NCBI RefSeq assembly: GCF_003576645.1
Contig: NC_044930.1
Coordinates: 7,016,934 to 7,080,933 of the forward strand
Direction: 5' to 3'
DNA: 64,000 nucleotides
DNA from: Ipomoea triloba
Lineage: Eukaryota > Streptophyta > Magnoliopsida > Solanales > Convolvulaceae
The position numbers and the translations under genes are program-made. The notes beneath the pieces were generated by a model. The model saw nothing but the letters and a program-made list of their open reading frames with translations, ran no database searches and was not told where the DNA came from. Shown in pieces: positions 59,412 to 64,000 of the stretch (the first letter of the stretch is position 1; the number at the start of each line of letters is the position of its first letter).

Positions 59412-62400
59412 TTAAACTTGTGGTAAGGCTTCAGAGTTTTGGGTGTTTAAACTGCAAGTGTTTGTGGGTTGAGGAGCCCTTATTGTCATGCTCTGTACAA
59501 AGGCTAGCATCTGCAGGGGAAAGATGAAACACAGCAAATCAATTTGAGTTCACATGGTGGTGAATTTGTAAGAATTTTTCATATGGTATAATATTATTTA
59601 AGTGATTTTAGTGCAAGGATATGACTGAGTCAATAAGTGATTTAGTCGGATAGGGTGACTTAGATATTTAGTTTGGTTTTAATTGATCCGCCTATAATGA
59701 TAGCACATATGCTTCTAAGTAAAATGGTCCTTAGCTTCCACAACTCCTATATTCGGAACATACTACACTATCTAGTATTCAAGAGTGGTAGACAACACTA
59801 TTCCAAAGGCTACACCAATGAGATATCAACTATGGCTAGAGACATACCAATCATTATAGAGTGTTGGGTAGAGGCGGGTGAAGGGTTATGTCGAGCAATT
59901 AGTGCATTAGGAGATTGTTGGGCGGTGGCTGGTGAAGGGCTTAGTCTAGCACCCTGCCTCTCGAAAATGTGGTGGTGGTATAAGGAAATAAAGTTACACA
60001 TTATTCACTACCCGCTATAGCTTTTGACGTAATGGTAAGTGCTTGATCTTAACAAGTGGTACGGGTTCGAGTCGGTGTTGAGAGGGAGAATTGCTTGGTG
60101 GAGACCTGATGAGAAGCCACTCCAATAATTGGTGGCTAAGAAATTTTTAGATGGATGCCAGTGAAGGGTCAAATCCAGCAACACATAATACAAATACGAC
60201 TCTCATGCATGCATGAAGCAACACAATAGAGTATGCAAATTCACTCACCGCAGCCAATCCGGCAACCATAATACTGAAACCAGGGAAATGGAAAGGTGCA
60301 TCATCGGAGAGAAAGGTAGCTGAAAGAAAATTAGGGTTTTAGTTAAGAAAATCTATTTTATTTTTTAAAAGAAAGATGAATTGAAGTTCAAAATTATAGG
60401 TTTAGCTTACCGGTTAAGGGACTAAAAGCCAATGGAGAAACTATGTTGGCAAAGGAACACAAGCCTGAAATGCATCCTTGTACCTTTCCCTGTAAAGAGG
60501 AAAGCAAAGTAAGGTAAGGCATGTCACCCACTTAATTAACTAAGGAAATATTATTTGTACGTTGGATAATATATAACTAAATTACACAAAAAATATGCTA
60601 ATGCATAATAGGGAGTTAAAACTTAAAACTTAAAATTCATATCGGAAACTACCTGCTCGTTAGGTCCAATTTGCTTTGATGCAATGCTCCGTAACTGAAA
60701 ATATATAGAGTAACTCTTAATCAAATTCTAACTTAAAGTTAAAGACTAATGCTAATTGGCTATAAGGTCTTCGACTTAGTGAAAAGGGTATTTTTAGAAT
60801 TAGAAAACTTACACAGGGCATTGCAAAAATAGCTAGAACAGAGATCAATGCAGCGACATAAGGAACCTGCACGATTTAATTGTTTAATTTTAGTGAAATT
60901 GAAATTTTGATTTTTACACTTAGTAAAGTGAAACATCACTATAATTTAAAAATCAAAAATAAAATTAATTAAAAGGGAGAAATAACATACCCAGAAGGCC
61001 CATGCAACGCTGTAAAGAAACATCTGCATTTCAAGGTGAAAAATAAGTAAAATATTTGTACAGAACAATGGGTTACGACTAGGAAAACAATTAGAATAGT
61101 GGACCGTTTCAATCACTTTATCAAAATTTGTTTGTATAAGTTTAAAATGATTGAAGTAGTCTATAACTTTAATAGCATAAAGGGCTAAGTGCATACATGA
61201 ATAGCGCTGAAGAAGAGCCCAATTGAGAGCAGCCTTTCTTCTCCGACCGCAGGGACCAACAAAGGCATAAGAACCAGCTGCAACATTTCCAAATGAAGAC
61301 CAAAACATAAGACAAACCAACAACAATACAAGACGGGACAACTCCTGCCAAATTGATCTGACAGTTGATTTTAACTATGAAATTACAACTTTGACTCGAA
61401 GCCTATTGGGCTTTTCGATTTTAGCTGGCGGGGTTTATTCAGTGCATACTCTTGAGTAGTGATTGCGGGTTTTCTTCGTTACTAAAAAAATGATGATGCG
61501 AGATAGATATGTACCTGGGATATGGCCCCAGCAACACCACCAATTATCATCAAATCAGCAAACTGATTTTTGTCGAAGTGGAATTGCGCCTTCAAGAAGT
61601 ACTGCACAAGGTTTAACGAAAATTATTTCGTAATTCAAACCTTGTGGTGTCGTTTCTTAAACCCCGAGATAACGCTACAAATCTTCTCTGTTTTTTTCTC
61701 TGTCTTTTATCCATCAAACAAACAACTCTCAGAATTCTTTTGGTACAGAAAACAACATAGCCTTCTTTCCATGTTACATTTTGCAATTACTAGAAAAGAA
61801 ATACTAGTTTAATTCAGCAAATTATATCATACACCAAGGTCCACCTTGTATTGTAGACACAGGTCTAAAATGACATTCAAATTATATGACTTTAGTTAAC
61901 TTATTATGTAACTGCACTAACATATTATGTACGAATGTACCTATAAATAGAACGAAAGGTGTGTAACATATTAGCCATAGGTACATAATTTATTAATTAT
62001 AAATACATAATATGTTAATCTGAATGTGGTATAACAATTGGTTTAATTCATGGATGAAGTGAAACTTACAAATAGAGAGGCTTGCAGGCCAATTTCTGCA
62101 ACATTTGTGAGGACTGAAACTATAGCTGCTTGTAAGATTGTTGGGCTGTAAATTAGAGAAAAACAGTTGGTGTTAAGACTGTAATTTAACGTAAATTTAA
62201 TATGGGATTAATATCATCTAAGAAAAATTACCTCGTCCTTAATAAGCACAGTACATCGTTGAACGAAGGCAAGTTTCTACAAAACTGAAATGGTTTCTTG
62301 GGAGCTTTTTCCAGAAGACAGTCTGTCTCGGTTGCTTTTGCTGAAGTGCTATCCTTCACTAAAGACTCTGGGAGGAATGTCTTCATGTATATCAGAGCTA

Positions 62401-63508
62401 ATACCGCCATTAAAGCAGCGATCTTTACATAAATATATAAATAAATCAAATTAATATTAAAAAAAGAATTATATGAAACCTATAACTTCAGTTTGAACGC
62501 TGAGAGAGAGAGAGAGAGAGTGAGAGCTGACTTGGAAGGTAGAGGCTGTAGAGAGAAAGCGAGCAGAGAGATTTCCGCAGACAAAAGCAGTGGAAACAAT
62601 GCCGGACATCACTCCGAAGGCGGAGCCCCGCCGGCACTCCGGAACATTATCCGCCTGAAACAGGTTTTCCAAACTCATCATCTCCTCTAGACATTCCATT
62701 AAAATTAATTCAATTTTAAGCAAGGTTGCAGAAAGCGCTAGGCGCTCGAGGAGCGTAGCACCTAGGCGGCAGAATAATCCGAGTATATCATTTCCACTTT
62801 CCCACTCAAGATTAGGAGTTCTTAGATTGTTATAATCCCTAAATTAGTCAACTGCATATCTTATATAGTTAGTTGAGTACATGCCTAGAGAAATATAGAA
62901 GATGAGTAGTCAAGCGGGCAAAAAAATCACTCACCCAAGTTGAGCGCCAACTCGGCCATTGGGCACCAACTCAATCGAGTTAGGCGCTCAATTCGGCCGA
63001 GTTAGGCGTCCAACTCGGGCCTAGGGCGCCTAATCGGTCAATTAGTCGGTTAACAAACTAAAAGTCGCCTAGGGTTCAAATCGCATTGGCCTAGGGGCTA
63101 GGCGCCTAGGCTAATACATGTTAGACGGTTGTTTTGATAATCACAATATTAGAATTTTGATTCTAATGGCAGTGAAATAACAACCAGTCAATTATAGACA
63201 ATTTATATTAGTTTATGTTTTTGTTATTCTTTTTTACGGACTATAATCAAAATGTTAACTTTTATTCAATTTATATCCTCATATTGTGACAATAAGTTTC
63301 TCTCGTCACTCATATTTTAACTACATGTCTTACGAATACTATTTAAATTCAATTCATTACAAGAAGGGGAAAGGATGAAAGTAGTTGTTGCATACCACAT
63401 AAGCAAGAGCTATGCACTGAACGCTTCCGTCGCAGACCATGGCAATGAGGGTTCTTAATATGTAGTAAGCATAGAAGTAGTACTTCGACCTGCTGTACGC
63501 CAATATCA
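59412..63508 (-). CDS. major facilitator superfamily transporter, MEE15/At2g16990-like (5' end off the window)
   Basis: Coding exons on the minus strand: 63508-63396, 62654-62532, 62422-62232, 62145-62070, 61601-61515, 61277-61197, 61023-60991, 60866-60813, 60694-60653, 60489-60411, 60319-60249 and 59510-59412 (stop TAA). All GT-AG and in phase, about 350 codons. Blocks such as VPECRRGSAFGVMSG, FGVMSGIVSTAFVCGNLSAR, PFHFPGFSIMVAGL and the many hydrophobic segments fit the plant proteins annotated as tetracycline-transporter-like or hippocampus-abundant-transcript-like. Twelve membrane helices are usual; the first few are missing here because the N-terminal exons lie to the right. The substrate is unknown. 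Introns carry three repeat elements. Confidence 0.88.
60010..60190 (+). mobile_element. tRNA-like SINE in a transporter intron
   Basis: An A-box-like TTGACGTAATGGTAAGTGC and a B-box GTACGGGTTCGAGTCGG are spaced as in a tRNA; the body follows without a clear A tail. Antisense to the host gene. Confidence 0.45.
61830..62048. mobile_element. element with CCAAGGTCCACCTTG end and ACATAATATGTTA array in a transporter intron
   Basis: Left end ATCATACACCAAGGTCCACC, right end GAATGTGGTATAACAATTGG. The interior holds TTATGTAACTGCACTAACAT-like and TACATAATTTATTAATTAT-like units. It shares the GTATAACAATTG end with the elements at 19935-20590. Confidence 0.5.
62720..63115. mobile_element. GCCTAGGCG-type repeat in a transporter intron
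   Basis: GGTTGCAGAAAGCGCTAGGC at the left and GGGGCTAGGCGCCTAGGC at the right enclose CAACTCGG-type units (CACTCACCCAAGTTGAGCGC, CTCAATTCGGCCGAGTTAGG). The same AACTCGGC motifs occur at 47630-47730. Confidence 0.65.
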
Positions 63509-63519
63509 CTGTTCACGCA

Positions 63520-64000
63520 TACAGTGCACATTACCATATTAAAATTCATTATTTAATATCACATTAATTAATTAAAAATAAAATTTTTTTATTTTTATTG
63601 ACTACTAAAATATTAGTAAATTCCACTACGAATAATAAATATTATATAATAATAATAATCTTTTGTAAGAGATGTAATGTAACTTCTTTTAAAAAAAAGA
63701 AATAAATTCATGACAGGGACAAGGTAAACTTTAATTTATTGTGAAAAAGAAAATTAAAGAAACATCCAAAGAGAAGATAGAGTGGAGGCAAAGAAAGGAA
63801 ATGTCTAAAGAAAGCAACATTCCATCTTCTTTAGCGCCCAGAATAAAGTTCCTAAGCAACATTCCATCAAAATAATAAATAAATCTATCTGCTCCTCTTA
63901 CATTCCTTACTATATTTCTCCTAAGTTACTTCATCAAAAAGAAAACCCAAAACTTTTGTAGTTTTGTGATGCAAATATGGACACGAATACCAATACGTAG
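63520..64000. other. AT-rich stretch at the right edge
   Basis: Presumed intron of the transporter gene. I see no further exon in it. Confidence 0.5.

Noticed and set aside
60946..61351. 131-residue and 60-residue minus frames in the transporter gene
   Set aside because: They read exons 6 and 7 in wrong frames and run into introns; the spliced frame gives conserved transporter sequence instead.
61570..61812. 80-residue plus-strand frame
   Set aside because: It overlaps transporter exon 5 and an adjoining intron, with no family resemblance.

Overview
The window is nuclear DNA from a flowering plant. It is AT-rich, its genes are split by introns with plant-type splice sites, and it carries plant Ty1/copia and Ty3/gypsy retroelements, tRNA-derived SINEs and many MITEs. 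Gene content fits a dicot. The repeat families make me think of Solanales, possibly Convolvulaceae such as Ipomoea, but that is an inference from memory and is not proven here. Two runs of N (6688-6866 and 23318-24220) show that this is a draft assembly.

Four host protein genes can be supported. (1) An AMY2-type alpha-amylase without a signal peptide lies on the minus strand at the left edge; eleven coding exons are visible and the last part runs off the window. (2) An intronless F-box/Kelch gene of the KMD/KFB type lies on the plus strand at 39683-40711, with a clear TATA box and G-box. (3) A complete phospholipase D delta-like gene lies on the minus strand (46675-53539, eleven coding exons, both HKD motifs intact). 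(4) A major facilitator superfamily transporter of the MEE15/At2g16990 type lies on the minus strand at the right edge; its N-terminal exons are outside the window. One tRNA-Val(CAC)-like gene is at 7898-7970. These genes do not form a pathway or cluster: starch breakdown, ubiquitin targeting, lipid signalling and transport are neighbours by chance of synteny.

The rest, roughly three quarters of the sequence, is intergenic and repeat-derived. Its centrepiece is a very young copia element of TNT1/Tork type (23037-28717, minus strand). It has a matching AATTC target duplication, LTRs identical over all 281 comparable bases, and a gag-pol frame broken by only one TAG codon. Older material includes LTR-like relics at 15.1-16.2, 16.8-17.3 and 38.9-39.4 kb, a decayed gypsy gag at 56.0-56.4 kb, several SINE families, a Harbinger-type MITE, a large fold-back element and a CACTA-like relic.

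The most unusual pattern is a set of non-coding elements whose ends are conserved within a family but whose interiors are arrays of short degenerate units that differ from copy to copy. One set sits between (TA)n runs (4.98-7.2 and 41.8-42.8 kb). A second has ends built on CCATGGACCATGGTCCAC-like palindromes (8.2-8.7, 9.8-10.2, 14.3-14.5, 19.9-20.6, 30.4-30.7, 45.7-45.9, 61.8-62.0 kb). A third has a GAGACC..CTCA..GAATC head in at least one copy (17.7-18.0 kb, related array at 54.3-54.7 kb). I see no coding capacity in any of them.
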